Below are positions 18,498-27,890 of a DNA stretch of 64,000 nt, in pieces. A program made the translations under genes and the position numbers. The notes beneath the pieces were generated by a model. It had not been told where the DNA came from. It worked only from the letters and a program-made list of their open reading frames with translations, and made no database searches. The stretch covers positions 3,443,485 through 3,507,484 of the forward strand of contig JALDQW010000001.1 in NCBI GenBank assembly GCA_031316255.1, read 5' to 3'. Origin of the DNA: Nitrosomonas sp. GTDB taxonomy: Bacteria > Pseudomonadota > Gammaproteobacteria > Burkholderiales > Nitrosomonadaceae. How positions within the stretch are numbered: the stretch's first letter is position 1; each line of letters opens with the position of its first letter.

Positions 18498-19757
18498 CTA
18501 CGTACCCACCAATTCACTGACTTTATTCAAACTGACTCTCGTCTGGTCGACAGCTTCTCGCAATGATTTCAGTGTAACTTCCTGTGACTGCGCTTCATCG
18601 TCTCCAATGATTAACGCAAAACGCGCGCCGCTGGAATCAGCTTTTTTCATCTGCGACTTAAAACTACCGCCACCACAATGCAAAACAACATGACGGTTTT
18701 CACTGCGCAATAACTCAGCCGCTTTCCAGGCATAATCCATGGCCAGTTCACCCTGATGCACGATGTAAATATCCGGTACGGTACGCGCGACTTCTTTGCC
18801 ACATTCTTGCATCAACGCCAACAATCGCTCTACACCCATAGCAAATCCACACGCCGGAGCAGATTTCCCGCCGACCTGCTCGATGAGTCCATCGTAACGC
18901 CCCCCGGCACAAACTGCACCCTGCGCACCAAGTTTGTCAGTAATCCACTCAAAAACTGTGCGATTGTAATAATCCAGCCCTCTGACCAACCGCAGATTGA
19001 TTTCAAAAGTAATACCCTGCTCACGCAAAATATGCTGCAATGTCTCAAAATGAACCCGAGATGGCTCATCCAGATCATCAATAAGCTTGGGCGCATGTTC
19101 GATGATCGATTGCATTTCCGGATTCTTGCTATCGAGAATACGCAGCGGATTCGCATGCAACCGTCTGTTGGCATCTTCATCCATTCGCTTGACATGCTGC
19201 TCAAAATATTTGATCAATCTCGCACGGTGTACTGTTCTGGATTCAGCATTGCCTAATGTTCCAATTTCCAGGCGGAGACCGGTTATGCCCAGCATTTTCC
19301 ACAAACGCGCGCACATAATGATCAATTCAGCGTCAATATCGGGTCCTGAAAATCCAAGTGCTTCCACACCAACCTGATGAAATTGTCGGTATCTTCCTTT
19401 TTGTGGCCGCTCATGCCGGAACATCGGACCTGAATAACAAAGTCTTTGCGGACCACTGTATAACAAATTATGTTCGATTACCGCACGCACACAGGATGCT
19501 GTACCTTCAGGACGCAAAGCCAAGCTATCATTATTGAGATGGTCAACAAAACTGTACATCTCTTTTTCAACAATATCGGTAACTTCGCCGATGGAACGAA
19601 CGAACAAATCAGTCTGTTCGACAATCGGTGTACGAATATTACGATAGCCATACATCTCCAGCCAGTCTTGCACTGTCTGTTCAAAAAAACGCCATTTATG
19701 AGCTTCGTCGGGAAGAATATCATTCATCCCGCGAATCGCTTTTACAACCTTGGCCAT
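18498..19757 (-). CDS. hisS: Histidyl-tRNA synthetase
   Basis: HisRS charges tRNA-His. This class II synthetase (419 residues) has motif 2 in [16 protein letters not shown], the histidine-specific [15 protein letters not shown] and CAGGRYDGL, motif 3 around [10 protein letters not shown], and a C-terminal anticodon-binding domain. The ATG at 19757 shares one base with the ispG stop (TAATG), so the two are translationally coupled. Confidence 0.97.
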   Translation of the reverse strand: MAKVVKAIRGMNDILPDEAHKWRFFEQTVQDWLEMYGYRNIRTPIVEQTDLFVRSIGEVTDIVEKEMYSFVDHLNNDSLALRPEGTASCVRAVIEHNLLYSGPQRLCYSGPMFRHERPQKGRYRQFHQVGVEALGFSGPDIDAELIIMCARLWKMLGITGLRLEIGTLGNAESRTVHRARLIKYFEQHVKRMDEDANRRLHANPLRILDSKNPEMQSIIEHAPKLIDDLDEPSRVHFETLQHILREQGITFEINLRLVRGLDYYNRTVFEWITDKLGAQGAVCAGGRYDGLIEQVGGKSAPACGFAMGVERLLALMQECGKEVARTVPDIYIVHQGELAMDYAWKAAELLRSENRHVVLHCGGGSFKSQMKKADSSGARFALIIGDDEAQSQEVTLKSLREAVDQTRVSLNKVSELVGT

Positions 19758-20998
19758 TATCCTGTTTTTCTCGGATACTTCTCTCGAACATAGTTTTCGA
19801 CAATTTGCCGAAATTCGGAGGCGATATTATCACCCTTTAATGTGACTGTTTTCTCACCATCTACATACACGGGTGCTACCGGGCTTTCACCTGACCCCGG
19901 CAAACTGATACCAATATTGGCATGTTTGCTTTCTCCAGGGCCATTCACAACGCAACCCATTACCGCCAAGGTCATATTCTCCACACCTTCATACTGGTCA
20001 CGCCAGACGATCATTTCATCACGCACATAACCCTGTATATTTTCCGCGAGCTCCTGAAAATACGTGCTGGTAGTACGTCCGCAACCGGGACACGCAGCAA
20101 CCAGCGGCACAAATGCGCGCAAACCCATGGTTTGCAAAATTTCCTGCGCAACAATGACTTCACGAGAACGCGACCCGCCCGGCTCGGGCGTCAGTGAAAT
20201 CCGTATTGTATCGCCAATACCTTCTTGCAACAGAATGGCCAAAGCAGCTGTCGACGCCACTATCCCCTTTGAACCCATTCCTGCTTCGGTCAATCCCAGA
20301 TGTAACGCATAGTCGCAACGCGATGCCAGTTCACGGTAAACCATGATCAAGTCCTGAACACCACTCACCTTGCATGAAAGCACAATTCTGTTACGCGGCA
20401 ACCCCAGTTCTTCGGCTTTGGCTGCGCTTTCCAGTGCTGAAGTAATCAGCGCTTCACGCATGACAAAAGTCGCATCTTGCGGATCACCCGACCTGGCATT
20501 TTCATCCATTATGCGCGCCAGCATTTCCTGGTCAAGACTACCCCAGTTGACACCTATACGTATAGGCTTGTCAAAGCGACAGGCCGTTTCAATCAGGGTC
20601 GCAAACTGTTCGTCACGTTTTTTTCCTTTGCCGACATTTCCCGGATTGATTCGAAACTTGGCCAGAGACTGCGCACATTCAGGATGAGCGGTAAGCAACT
20701 TATGACCATTGAAATGAAAATCACCGATCAAGGGCACATGACATCCCATCTCATCCAGACGTCGACGAATTTCGGGTACAGCTTTTGCGGCATCAAGCGA
20801 ATTTACCGTAATACGCACCAACTCAGAGCCGGCGCGCGCCAATTGGAAAACCTGTTCGACAGTGGCCACCGCATTTGCTGTATCGGTGTTGGTCATCGAT
20901 TGCACGACAACTGGAGCGCCCCCGCCGATTTTGACTGTTCCAACATCAACACCGACACTTGAACGGCGTTGAGCGGTTAAATTATTCTGGGACATCAT
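19757..20998 (-). CDS. ispG: (E)-4-hydroxy-3-methylbut-2-enyl-diphosphate synthase IspG
   Basis: IspG (GcpE) catalyses the penultimate step of the MEP isoprenoid pathway, converting MEcPP to HMBPP with a [4Fe-4S] cluster. The 413-residue protein has the TIM-barrel start [20 protein letters not shown], and the cluster cysteines in [10 protein letters not shown] and CVVNGPGE. Length fits the short bacterial form. It overlaps hisS by one base and follows rodZ by 60 bp. Confidence 0.97.
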   Translation of the reverse strand: MMSQNNLTAQRRSSVGVDVGTVKIGGGAPVVVQSMTNTDTANAVATVEQVFQLARAGSELVRITVNSLDAAKAVPEIRRRLDEMGCHVPLIGDFHFNGHKLLTAHPECAQSLAKFRINPGNVGKGKKRDEQFATLIETACRFDKPIRIGVNWGSLDQEMLARIMDENARSGDPQDATFVMREALITSALESAAKAEELGLPRNRIVLSCKVSGVQDLIMVYRELASRCDYALHLGLTEAGMGSKGIVASTAALAILLQEGIGDTIRISLTPEPGGSRSREVIVAQEILQTMGLRAFVPLVAACPGCGRTTSTYFQELAENIQGYVRDEMIVWRDQYEGVENMTLAVMGCVVNGPGESKHANIGISLPGSGESPVAPVYVDGEKTVTLKGDNIASEFRQIVENYVREKYPRKTG

Positions 20999-21058
20999 AC
21001 TTAAATTTTTATTTTAGAATTCGTGAAAAGACATCGAAAACAATTACAAATCGACAAA

Positions 21059-22153
21059 CTATTCGAGCATTAACTGTGCGCTGCCATTTTGCGCGTTGGT
21101 ATAAGGTTTTATATCAATTAATCTGTCATTATAAGTGACCTCAACCGCCGATGCGTCGCTGATAACGATCGACAATGGTTTTTTACCACTAACCCGCTGC
21201 TGGGTTCCCCGGGCATTGTTTTGTTCAAAAATAACGTCATCGTTTCCATCAGTGACTCTAACATGCGCTTGCGCGGCAAAGTTCAAAGTGATCGTTCCAA
21301 AGATGTTCATTGAGGAAGCAGAACCCATCGTAGACAATGAATTTTGACCAAACGAAGCCGTTTTATTTGTTTCATCCGATAATTTGAGCGATGATAAAGG
21401 CAGCCGCAACTCTATAGAAGCCTGACCGTTTTCAAGTTGCACAGAAGAATCGGAACTTTGTTCAGTTTGTTGCCAAAATGAAATCTTCGGATAAAGAAAA
21501 TATCCGGCCACTATCAAAAGCAGCAGAATAACGAGAGTAAACAAGGTGCTATTCATTCCCTTACCGTCTCTGGAAGAAGCAGTCATTTCCTGAACTTTAA
21601 AGGGTGTATGTTCAATATGGGATACGGTTGTTGTCGGTCCAGGCAACAGTTTTACAATCGCAGCTGAATCCAGTTGCAGCAGATTGGCATAATTTCGCAC
21701 AAATCCTCGTACAAAAGTCCGTCCCGGCAATTCATCAAAGTCTTCTCTTTCAATCGCCTCAACTTGTTGCACTGAAATTCTCAGTTGCCGCGAAACGTCT
21801 TCAACGCTCATTCTTTTATCCATTCGCGCATTACGTAACATATGGCCAACGCCATGGACTACGCTCGCTGAGTCCACCATATCACGATCAAATGAAGCAG
21901 AATGATCCTCGGTTCTCAAAAAATGACTAATTTCCGGTCCAGGCTCTACAGTTGTTTTCTGGACGGTCGCATTATCATTCTCCCCGGAATCCTGATCCCC
22001 GACCGTTCCCTGATCCAACGCGGCAATTTCAGACACAGCTCCAGCCCAAGCCTCTTCTTTTCCAGAATATTGCGTTGTTACATCATCCAGATGTTCATGT
22101 TCATGTTCATGTTCATTTTTTTTGTCTTTGCCGTCATCGATATAATCATTCAT
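21059..22153 (-). CDS. rodZ: RodZ-like helix-turn-helix membrane protein
   Basis: RodZ links the MreB cytoskeleton to the cell-wall elongation machinery. The ~364-residue product has an N-terminal acidic leader, a cytoplasmic helix-turn-helix (LRNARMDKRMSVEDVSRQL and GRTFVRGFVRNYANLL), a membrane segment (LFTLVILLLLIVAGYFLYP) and a periplasmic DUF4115 domain ending in DIKPYTNAQNG. I chose ATG 22153, one base after the pilW stop, with AGAAGG upstream; the longest frame begins with a GTG that overlaps pilW. The leader carries an alternating Glu-His run encoded by four hexanucleotide repeats, which is unusual. Confidence 0.87.
   Translation of the reverse strand: MNDYIDDGKDKKNEHEHEHEHLDDVTTQYSGKEEAWAGAVSEIAALDQGTVGDQDSGENDNATVQKTTVEPGPEISHFLRTEDHSASFDRDMVDSASVVHGVGHMLRNARMDKRMSVEDVSRQLRISVQQVEAIEREDFDELPGRTFVRGFVRNYANLLQLDSAAIVKLLPGPTTTVSHIEHTPFKVQEMTASSRDGKGMNSTLFTLVILLLLIVAGYFLYPKISFWQQTEQSSDSSVQLENGQASIELRLPLSSLKLSDETNKTASFGQNSLSTMGSASSMNIFGTITLNFAAQAHVRVTDGNDDVIFEQNNARGTQQRVSGKKPLSIVISDASAVEVTYNDRLIDIKPYTNAQNGSAQLMLE
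22091..22114. repeat. Hexanucleotide tandem repeat (ATGTTC)4 inside rodZ
   Basis: Four perfect copies of ATGTTC lie head to tail and read on the coding strand as GAACAT, giving Glu-His four times. As the unit is a multiple of three, slippage would change the length of the Glu-His run without a frameshift. Confidence 0.9.
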
Positions 22154-22154
22154 T

Positions 22155-22970
22155 TCAGAATCCACCTTCTCTTACAGCTTTGATTTCCCTGGAATTTGGA
22201 TAATACTTTTGTAATTGGAAACGATAACTATCCGCTGCGCGCGCATTCCCCGAAGCCTGCTCTATTTGGATACCCAACCACAAACTTCTCGCAGTCGGTT
22301 GATATCTTTTCATAAATTCGCGCAATTCTGACCGTGCAGCAGCAATATTTCCTTCCTTAAAATCCATCTCAATCAATCCAACCAATGCAGGTCTATAGGC
22401 GGGTTGAAGCGAAAGCGATTCACGAAAGTACAAGGATGCTTTATTAAAATTATTACGTTTGAGTTCACAAAGACCCGCATTCGCATAGGCAACATGGTGC
22501 GTTCCATAGAGTGGATCTTTCAATGCGGTCATAAAGTGATTGATCGCACTGTCCATTTGTTCCGGGAAGCGTTCGCATAAAAACCAACCATAATTGTTGT
22601 GAATTTCAGAATTTTTCGGCTCTCTGCTCAGCGCCCGCTCAAAATTTGTCAACGCCTTTCCATCTTCATTCAACGCCATGTAAATCAAACCAAGCATGCT
22701 AAAAGCAGGCGCATGATTGGGATCTGATTTAAATGCTCGATCAACTTCTTCAAGCGCCACTTTATATTGTCCACGGTGGTAGTATTCTCCGGCCAGTTCG
22801 GTATGAATACGGGCGCTCTGCTCTGCGCGTGCAGCGGCTTGTTCGGGCGTCAAACGGCCTTCAATGGGTTCATGCACGCATCCACCTAAAACAACACTCA
22901 GTAAAAATATAAATCCTGTTAACCTTAGACGCTCAATTGAAACACAATTTATTGGCACACATCGCATCAT
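22155..22970 (-). CDS. pilW: Type IV pilus biogenesis/stability lipoprotein PilW (PilF)
   Basis: PilW/PilF is an outer-membrane pilotin that helps assemble or stabilise the PilQ secretin. The 271-residue product has a lipoprotein signal ([11 protein letters not shown]) and an array of TPR motifs (for example [19 protein letters not shown] and [14 protein letters not shown]). GGAGG upstream supports either of the two adjacent ATG codons (22970, overlapping the rlmN stop, or 22967). Position between rlmN and rodZ is conserved in beta- and gammaproteobacteria. Confidence 0.92.
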   Translation of the reverse strand: MMRCVPINCVSIERLRLTGFIFLLSVVLGGCVHEPIEGRLTPEQAAARAEQSARIHTELAGEYYHRGQYKVALEEVDRAFKSDPNHAPAFSMLGLIYMALNEDGKALTNFERALSREPKNSEIHNNYGWFLCERFPEQMDSAINHFMTALKDPLYGTHHVAYANAGLCELKRNNFNKASLYFRESLSLQPAYRPALVGLIEMDFKEGNIAAARSELREFMKRYQPTARSLWLGIQIEQASGNARAADSYRFQLQKYYPNSREIKAVREGGF

Positions 22971-24103
22971 ATTGCCTCCATGTTCACCTTGGCAACCCGG
23001 CGTGTTTTATCGTGCACTTGACCCGCCAACTGGCCGCAGGCAGCAGCGATATCATCTCCACGTGTCTTACGCACCGTAGTAACCAACCCGGCTTGCATCA
23101 GAATATCACGAAAAACACGAATCGATTCACGTGAAGCGCGTTTAAAACCTGAATTCGGAAAAGCATTAAACGGAATCAGATTAAATTTACAGGGTATATC
23201 CTTGACAAGTTTTACCAATTGATTCGCGTGAGATGCGCTGTCATTAACACCATCCAGCATCACATACTCAAATGTAATAAAATCACGTGGCGCAGCTTCT
23301 AAATAACGCTGACACGCTGCAAGCAGTTCTTTTATCGGATACTTTTTGTTTATGGGCACCAGGTAATCACGCAAAGCATCGCTAGGCGCATGTAATGACA
23401 CAGCCAGTGCTACCGGACAGCGGTCACGCAACCGGTCCATCGCAGGAACTAATCCTGAAGTACTGACCGTCACACGTCTGCGGGATAACCCATAGGCATG
23501 ATCGTCCAGCATTAAATCCAATGCGGCGACAACATTTTCAAAATTGGCAAGCGGCTCACCCATACCCATCATGACAACATTGCTAACCACGCGTGCCGGC
23601 TGCGCAATTTGCTCTGATATTGAATTGTGTTGTGCTTGAGACGATGATTGATTATCCGAATTTTCTTTGAGCGATTTATTGGCCAACCAAAGTTGGCCGA
23701 TAATTTCAGCAACAGTCAGATTACGATTAAATCCCTGTTTTCCTGTAGAACAAAAGGCACAGGACAAAGCACAGCCCACCTGACTGGAAACACATAACGT
23801 TCCGCGATTTGTCTCGGGAATAAAAACACTTTCGATGCCATTACCTGCACCAACAGACAACAGCCATTTTCGCGTACCATCAGCAGCGGTATGGTCCCGT
23901 ATCACTTGTGGCGCAGCTATAACAGCGAGCTTTGAAAGCTTATCCCTCAATCCTTTCGTCAGATCGTTCATTTGCATGAAATCGGATTCACCACACTGAT
24001 GAATCCATTTCAATATTTGTCTGGCACGAAAAGGCTTCTCACCTATTCCCGTCAAGAAATCAGTAAGCCCATCTCTATCATAATCGAGTAAATTAACGAT
24101 CAC
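22967..24103 (-). CDS. rlmN: 23S rRNA/tRNA adenine-C2 methyltransferase RlmN
   Basis: RlmN is a radical SAM enzyme that methylates C2 of A2503 in 23S rRNA and A37 in some tRNAs. The 378-residue protein has the cluster motif [11 protein letters not shown] at about 110-120 and the conserved [13 protein letters not shown]; the second catalytic cysteine should be in the C-terminal [16 protein letters not shown]. The start is GTG at 24103, with no ATG nearby. A ~20-residue polar insert, SNQ/SQAQHN-rich, follows LANKSLKE and may be lineage-specific. Confidence 0.96.
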   Translation of the reverse strand: MIVNLLDYDRDGLTDFLTGIGEKPFRARQILKWIHQCGESDFMQMNDLTKGLRDKLSKLAVIAAPQVIRDHTAADGTRKWLLSVGAGNGIESVFIPETNRGTLCVSSQVGCALSCAFCSTGKQGFNRNLTVAEIIGQLWLANKSLKENSDNQSSSQAQHNSISEQIAQPARVVSNVVMMGMGEPLANFENVVAALDLMLDDHAYGLSRRRVTVSTSGLVPAMDRLRDRCPVALAVSLHAPSDALRDYLVPINKKYPIKELLAACQRYLEAAPRDFITFEYVMLDGVNDSASHANQLVKLVKDIPCKFNLIPFNAFPNSGFKRASRESIRVFRDILMQAGLVTTVRKTRGDDIAAACGQLAGQVHDKTRRVAKVNMEAI

Positions 24104-24135
24104 AGATTATTCTATGCGCATTGGAATGATCGGAA

Positions 24136-24561
24136 TTATCTAGAATACAACTCCAAAGTTGGAAAAAAACAGGCGATCTCAACGGCAGCCGTTTCAGGTG
24201 CATCCGAGCCATGAACAGCATTGGCATCAATACTGTCAGCAAAATCCGCGCGGATTGTTCCTTTTTCCGCCTTTTGCGGATCGGTTGCACCCATCAGTTC
24301 ACGATTCTTACTGATTGCATTATCTCCTTCAAGCACCTGTACCATCACAGGCCCGGAAATCATGAACTCAACCAGATCACTAAAAAAAGGACGCTCACGG
24401 TGCACGGCATAAAATTGTTCAGCTTCAGCTCTGGAAAGCTGAGTCATACGTGCGGCAATTATTTTTAATCCATTTGATTCAAAACGTGAATAAATCTGCC
24501 CGATCACATTTTTTGCGACTGCATCAGGTTTGATAATGGAAAAAGTTCTTTCAATTGCCAT
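24136..24561 (-). CDS. ndk: Nucleoside diphosphate kinase
   Basis: Ndk transfers the gamma-phosphate of ATP to other nucleoside diphosphates through a phospho-histidine. The 141-residue product starts [14 protein letters not shown] and has the active-site His in [13 protein letters not shown] chose ATG 24561, with GGAG seven bases upstream, over an adjacent TTG. It is the first gene of the ndk-rlmN-pilW-rodZ-ispG-hisS-yfgM-bamB run. Confidence 0.97.
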   Translation of the reverse strand: MAIERTFSIIKPDAVAKNVIGQIYSRFESNGLKIIAARMTQLSRAEAEQFYAVHRERPFFSDLVEFMISGPVMVQVLEGDNAISKNRELMGATDPQKAEKGTIRADFADSIDANAVHGSDAPETAAVEIACFFPTLELYSR

Positions 24562-24709
24562 CAAATAACTCCAATAATATTAGTTAATTAAAGGCGTATT
24601 CTACCAAAAAAAAGATATGAAATCTGGAAAATCCGCACAACTTAATGTTATGGAGTCCTCCTAAACCTGAACATATTAATCCAGACACCTGAGGTGAATT
24701 GGTATTCTT

Positions 24710-25144
24710 TCAATTTGATAGCGTCTGGTACCCTGCCTCCAGCCAGCCCTTATACCCTTCACGATAGTAAAACACATTGTGCCAACCCCACTGAACCGAC
24801 TTTTCAGTGGCCATCGCACTACCCATACACGCAATTCCATTACAATAAAAAACTATCGCTTCGTCTCTGGTTGCAATTTTGCTTAGATTCTCGGCAGTAA
24901 AATCAGTACTTTTTACCGACAAATGATAAGCTCCAGGCAAATTCCCTTTATCAAAATCAGATTTGCTCCGTACATCGACAAAAGGATATCCTCTATCCAG
25001 AAACAGCTTGGCCGTTTGCGTTGAAATCGTGCGTGCGCCCGCAATTTCTTCCGGCGCCAAATTTTCAGCAAAAGCAGTTTGAACTGCCACCAGAACAAAC
25101 AAGGAAAATAGTAACAGTAGTAGTAAGCAATTTTTTTTCATCAT
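24710..25144 (-). CDS. Exported rhodanese-like domain protein
   Basis: A signal peptide (MMKKNCLLLLLLFSLFVLVAVQTAFA) precedes a single rhodanese domain: DRGYPFVDVRSKSDFDKGNLPGA, then the active-site loop CNGIACMGS, then YYREGYKGWLEAGY. Rhodaneses carry sulfane sulfur as a Cys persulfide; periplasmic single-domain versions often serve redox or sulfur traffic, but the substrate here is unknown. The loop has two cysteines in CNGIAC and is shorter in charge than in thiosulfate sulfurtransferases. It appears monocistronic. Confidence 0.85.
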   Translation of the reverse strand: MMKKNCLLLLLLFSLFVLVAVQTAFAENLAPEEIAGARTISTQTAKLFLDRGYPFVDVRSKSDFDKGNLPGAYHLSVKSTDFTAENLSKIATRDEAIVFYCNGIACMGSAMATEKSVQWGWHNVFYYREGYKGWLEAGYQTLSN

Positions 25145-25704
25145 ATTTTTTATGGCTTTACGGATTATTTGGCAGACATGTTGTTTATGAAAATTGATTG
25201 TTTGCGCATGATAGAAATTCTACTCTGCTCAAATACTTACTGCACTTCAAATTTCGGCATTCAAGCGCAAGCGGTCACCTAATAATATCAGTCAACAAAA
25301 AACATTGCGCTTCCTAATAGCAGTCGGAGCACCAAAAAAGCCCGCATGACGCAGTTTCATTAGGATTTTAGGTTTGGCAGCATGATTTTGTGGATACAGA
25401 TAAATCACTCGCCGTTCATAATACAAACATGTAAATTCATAGAACAAAGGCAGATTCCACGGTAATATAGATGCGTTTTCGTAGAAAATTTCATCAGGAT
25501 TTTCCCCGATTAGTTAAGGAGAAATCGACTTCATTGAATTGGGTTCTAAAAAAACCCGACATTCAAATACAGTTTTTCCAATACTTATCAAGGTGTTTGA
25601 CAACAAATCTGTCTTTGAAGTATATTTGCACGTCTTTTAGAAAATGCATTTTATTTACCCTGGATTGTCAAACCCTACCTTAGATTCATCCGTTCAAATC
25701 TAAT
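25145..25704. other. 560-bp intergenic region without a recognised gene
   Basis: This AT-rich region separates the rhodanese gene from the ketosynthase gene. On the minus strand an open frame of about 73 codons (25292-25513) lacks an ATG start; its predicted peptide includes LYPQNHAAKPKILMKLRHAG and resembles nothing I know. A plus-strand frame (25471-25683) has an ATG but no ribosome binding site or recognisable product. It could be decayed coding sequence or simply long leaders of the two divergent genes. No RNA gene or riboswitch is recognised. Confidence 0.4.
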
Positions 25705-26922
25705 ATGCGCATCGTTGTTACCGGACTGGGAATTGTTTCACCGATTGGCACCGGCATAGATCAATTCTGGAATGCCGCCAAAAATGGCAAAAGCGGAATT
25801 CGCAGTATTCAGTGCTTTGATTCATCGAATAACCGCTCCCGCATTGCGGGTGAAATTGCTGATTTCGATCCGAAATCTTTTTTAAAGAACAAGCAAATAG
25901 AACAAACCGACCGGTTTACACAGCTTGCATTGCACGCGGCCAATCAGGCAATGGAAGATGCTGGCAGTCTTGATTGCTATGAACCACGTCGGTTGGCAGT
26001 CAGCCTGGGTTCAGGCATGGGTGGATTTGCAACCTTTGAAGCATCCGCTGAACGCAGACTTCAGAACAAGGCTATTCCACCTTTTACAGTACCGAGAACC
26101 ATGGCAAATTCCGCAGCAGCGTGGATAGCTACGCAATTTGGATTAAAAGGCGTTAATCTGACTTGCAGCACCGCATGCTCATCAGGCGGCAATGCCATTG
26201 GCATGGGGTTAGACCTGTTACGCACAGGAAAAGCAGACGTTGTCGTCACCGGCGGCGCCGAAGCCTGTGTTCTACCATTGACTATTGCCGGTTTTGAAGC
26301 ATTGCATGCGCTATCAACCGGATTTAATAACGATCCCGAACATGCCTCGCGGCCATTTGCTGTCGGCCGCGATGGTTTTGTTATGGGTGAAGGCGCAGGC
26401 ATTCTCGTTTTGGAGAAAGAGGATGCAGCAAAACAGCGGGGCGCAACAATTTATGCGCAGCTTGCGGGTTTCGGCTGCGCATGCGATGCTGCGCATATTG
26501 TGGCACCAGACACGGATGGACAAGTCGCGGCAATGGAAGCCGCCATTCAGGATGCGGGTATCAAACCTGAAGCAGTTGACTATATCAACGCACATGCGAC
26601 ATCCACACCGTTAGGCGATATTGTCGAAACCAATGCAATCAAGCAGGTTTTTGGAGCGCACGCACAGAATATTGCGATCAGCGCCACAAAATCCATGATC
26701 GGCCATACGATCGGTGCATCTGCAGCAATTGGCAGTATTGCCGCAATTATGTCGCTGCAAACCGGCATTATTCACCCCACCATTAATCTTGACGAAGCTG
26801 ATCCGGAATGCGACCTCAACTATACGCCCAACCAGGCACTTAAAAAATCAGCAAATGTCGCTTTATGCAATGCTTTTGGTTTTGGCGGCAACAATGTAAG
26901 CCTCATTTTCACAACTGTCTAA
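25705..26922 (+). CDS. Beta-ketoacyl-ACP synthase II (FabF-like), stand-alone
   Basis: KAS II enzymes condense malonyl-ACP with acyl-ACP. The 405-residue thiolase-fold protein has the full Cys-His-His triad: Cys in CSTACSSGGN, His in NAHATSTPLGD and His in IGHTIGASAAIGS, plus the terminal GFGGNNVSL. It is followed after 19 bp by its own acyl carrier protein gene, but none of the other fab genes is near, and the genome is expected to have a main fabF elsewhere. A dedicated role in a specialised acyl chain is plausible (inference). Its end product is unknown. Confidence 0.9.
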   Translation: MRIVVTGLGIVSPIGTGIDQFWNAAKNGKSGIRSIQCFDSSNNRSRIAGEIADFDPKSFLKNKQIEQTDRFTQLALHAANQAMEDAGSLDCYEPRRLAVSLGSGMGGFATFEASAERRLQNKAIPPFTVPRTMANSAAAWIATQFGLKGVNLTCSTACSSGGNAIGMGLDLLRTGKADVVVTGGAEACVLPLTIAGFEALHALSTGFNNDPEHASRPFAVGRDGFVMGEGAGILVLEKEDAAKQRGATIYAQLAGFGCACDAAHIVAPDTDGQVAAMEAAIQDAGIKPEAVDYINAHATSTPLGDIVETNAIKQVFGAHAQNIAISATKSMIGHTIGASAAIGSIAAIMSLQTGIIHPTINLDEADPECDLNYTPNQALKKSANVALCNAFGFGGNNVSLIFTTV

Positions 26923-26941
26923 AATAAGGGTTGAACCAAAA

Positions 26942-27202
26942 ATGAATACTGAAAATATCGAAGAAAAAGTGATTGAGTTTATCGCCTCAAAAGTTGAAGA
27001 TGTCGATGCTTCGACAATCACCGCCACTTCAGAATTTGAGGAACTGGGTCTCGATTCCATGGACCGGGTTCAGCTTCTGTTTGATGCCGAAGAAACGTTT
27101 GGCGTAACCTTTGAGGATGATGAAGTCAAAGATTTTCACTGTGTCAAGGATATTATCGATTACATCAGCAATCATCAATCTTCGGCATCATCTGAGTCGT
27201 AA
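26942..27202 (+). CDS. Acyl carrier protein (specialised paralogue)
   Basis: The 86-residue acidic four-helix protein has the phosphopantetheine attachment site as GLDSMDRVQLL; the family's most common form is DSLD. It also has an extended Ser-rich C terminus. Housekeeping AcpP is about 78 residues and normally lies with fabD/fabG/fabF, so this is probably a second ACP serving the upstream ketosynthase. AAGGG lies 12 bases before the ATG. Confidence 0.9.
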   Translation: MNTENIEEKVIEFIASKVEDVDASTITATSEFEELGLDSMDRVQLLFDAEETFGVTFEDDEVKDFHCVKDIIDYISNHQSSASSES

Positions 27203-27238
27203 AGAAAAAAACTGTTCATTAATCGCAAAACAAACTTA

Positions 27239-27261
27239 CTGCCTGGATCTTTCTCAGGCAG
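27239..27261. terminator. Stem-loop between convergent ACP and yjbQ genes
   Basis: CTGCCTG (27239-27245) and CAGGCAG (27255-27261) form a perfect 7-bp stem with a 9-base loop, between two convergent stop codons. On the minus strand the stem is followed by a T-rich sequence, TAAGTTTGTTTTG, so it fits best as the terminator of yjbQ; it may also act as a roadblock for the plus-strand transcript. Confidence 0.6.
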
Positions 27262-27267
27262 CAACCG

Positions 27268-27687
27268 TTATTCTCCAAAAACCGTAATTAACAGGCTTCT
27301 GCCGCCGCCATAATTTCGATGCTCGCACAGATATATCCCCTGCCAAACACCAAGATTCAGGCGGCCATCGGTAACAGGAATTGTCAGGCCACAACCGAGC
27401 AAGCTGGATTTCAAATGTGCAGGCAAGTCATCGCTGCCTTCATTCACATGTTGATAGTACGGTTCGTCTTCCGGCACCGCATGGTTAAAATAGGATTCAA
27501 AATCCTGGCGAACGGTTGGATCTGCATTTTCATTCAGGGTCAAGGAAGCCGATGTGTGTTGTATAAAGAGATGCATCAGACCCACACTAACGCAACTGAG
27601 TTCAGGCAATTGCTGCACAATTTCTTGCGTGATTAAATGGAACCCGCGGGGCCTTGCCTTTAAATAGATTTGTTTTTGTAGCCACAT
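27268..27687 (-). CDS. YjbQ family protein (UPF0047)
   Basis: This 139-residue protein matches the YjbQ fold along its length: VGLMHLFIQHTSASLTLNENADPTVRQDFE, then HLKSSLLGCGLTIPV and LGVWQGIYLCEHR. The conserved His, Glu and Arg residues form a metal site in known structures. E. coli YjbQ has weak thiamine phosphate synthase activity, but the physiological role is not settled. It is a single gene, converging with the ACP gene. Confidence 0.9.
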   Translation of the reverse strand: MWLQKQIYLKARPRGFHLITQEIVQQLPELSCVSVGLMHLFIQHTSASLTLNENADPTVRQDFESYFNHAVPEDEPYYQHVNEGSDDLPAHLKSSLLGCGLTIPVTDGRLNLGVWQGIYLCEHRNYGGGRSLLITVFGE

Positions 27688-27890
27688 TGTAAATTATCTT
27701 ATAGCCCGACCGTTCGAGCAATGATGTTTTCTTTAACACGCACAGCATAATTTTGTGCAATCGTTAAATCAAAATAGCCTGTATTTCATTCTCTTTTTAT
27801 TCATAGACTCAAATTGTCTTCTGCCTTACCATACTTGACATTTTAGCGCATTAAGGATTTCTAAAATCTTGCAGAACAGGCAACAGGTCT

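Noticed and set aside
24683..24695. Palindrome CACCTGAGGTG downstream of the rhodanese gene
   Set aside because: Only 5 bp on each side around one base; it cannot form a normal loop and has no clear target.
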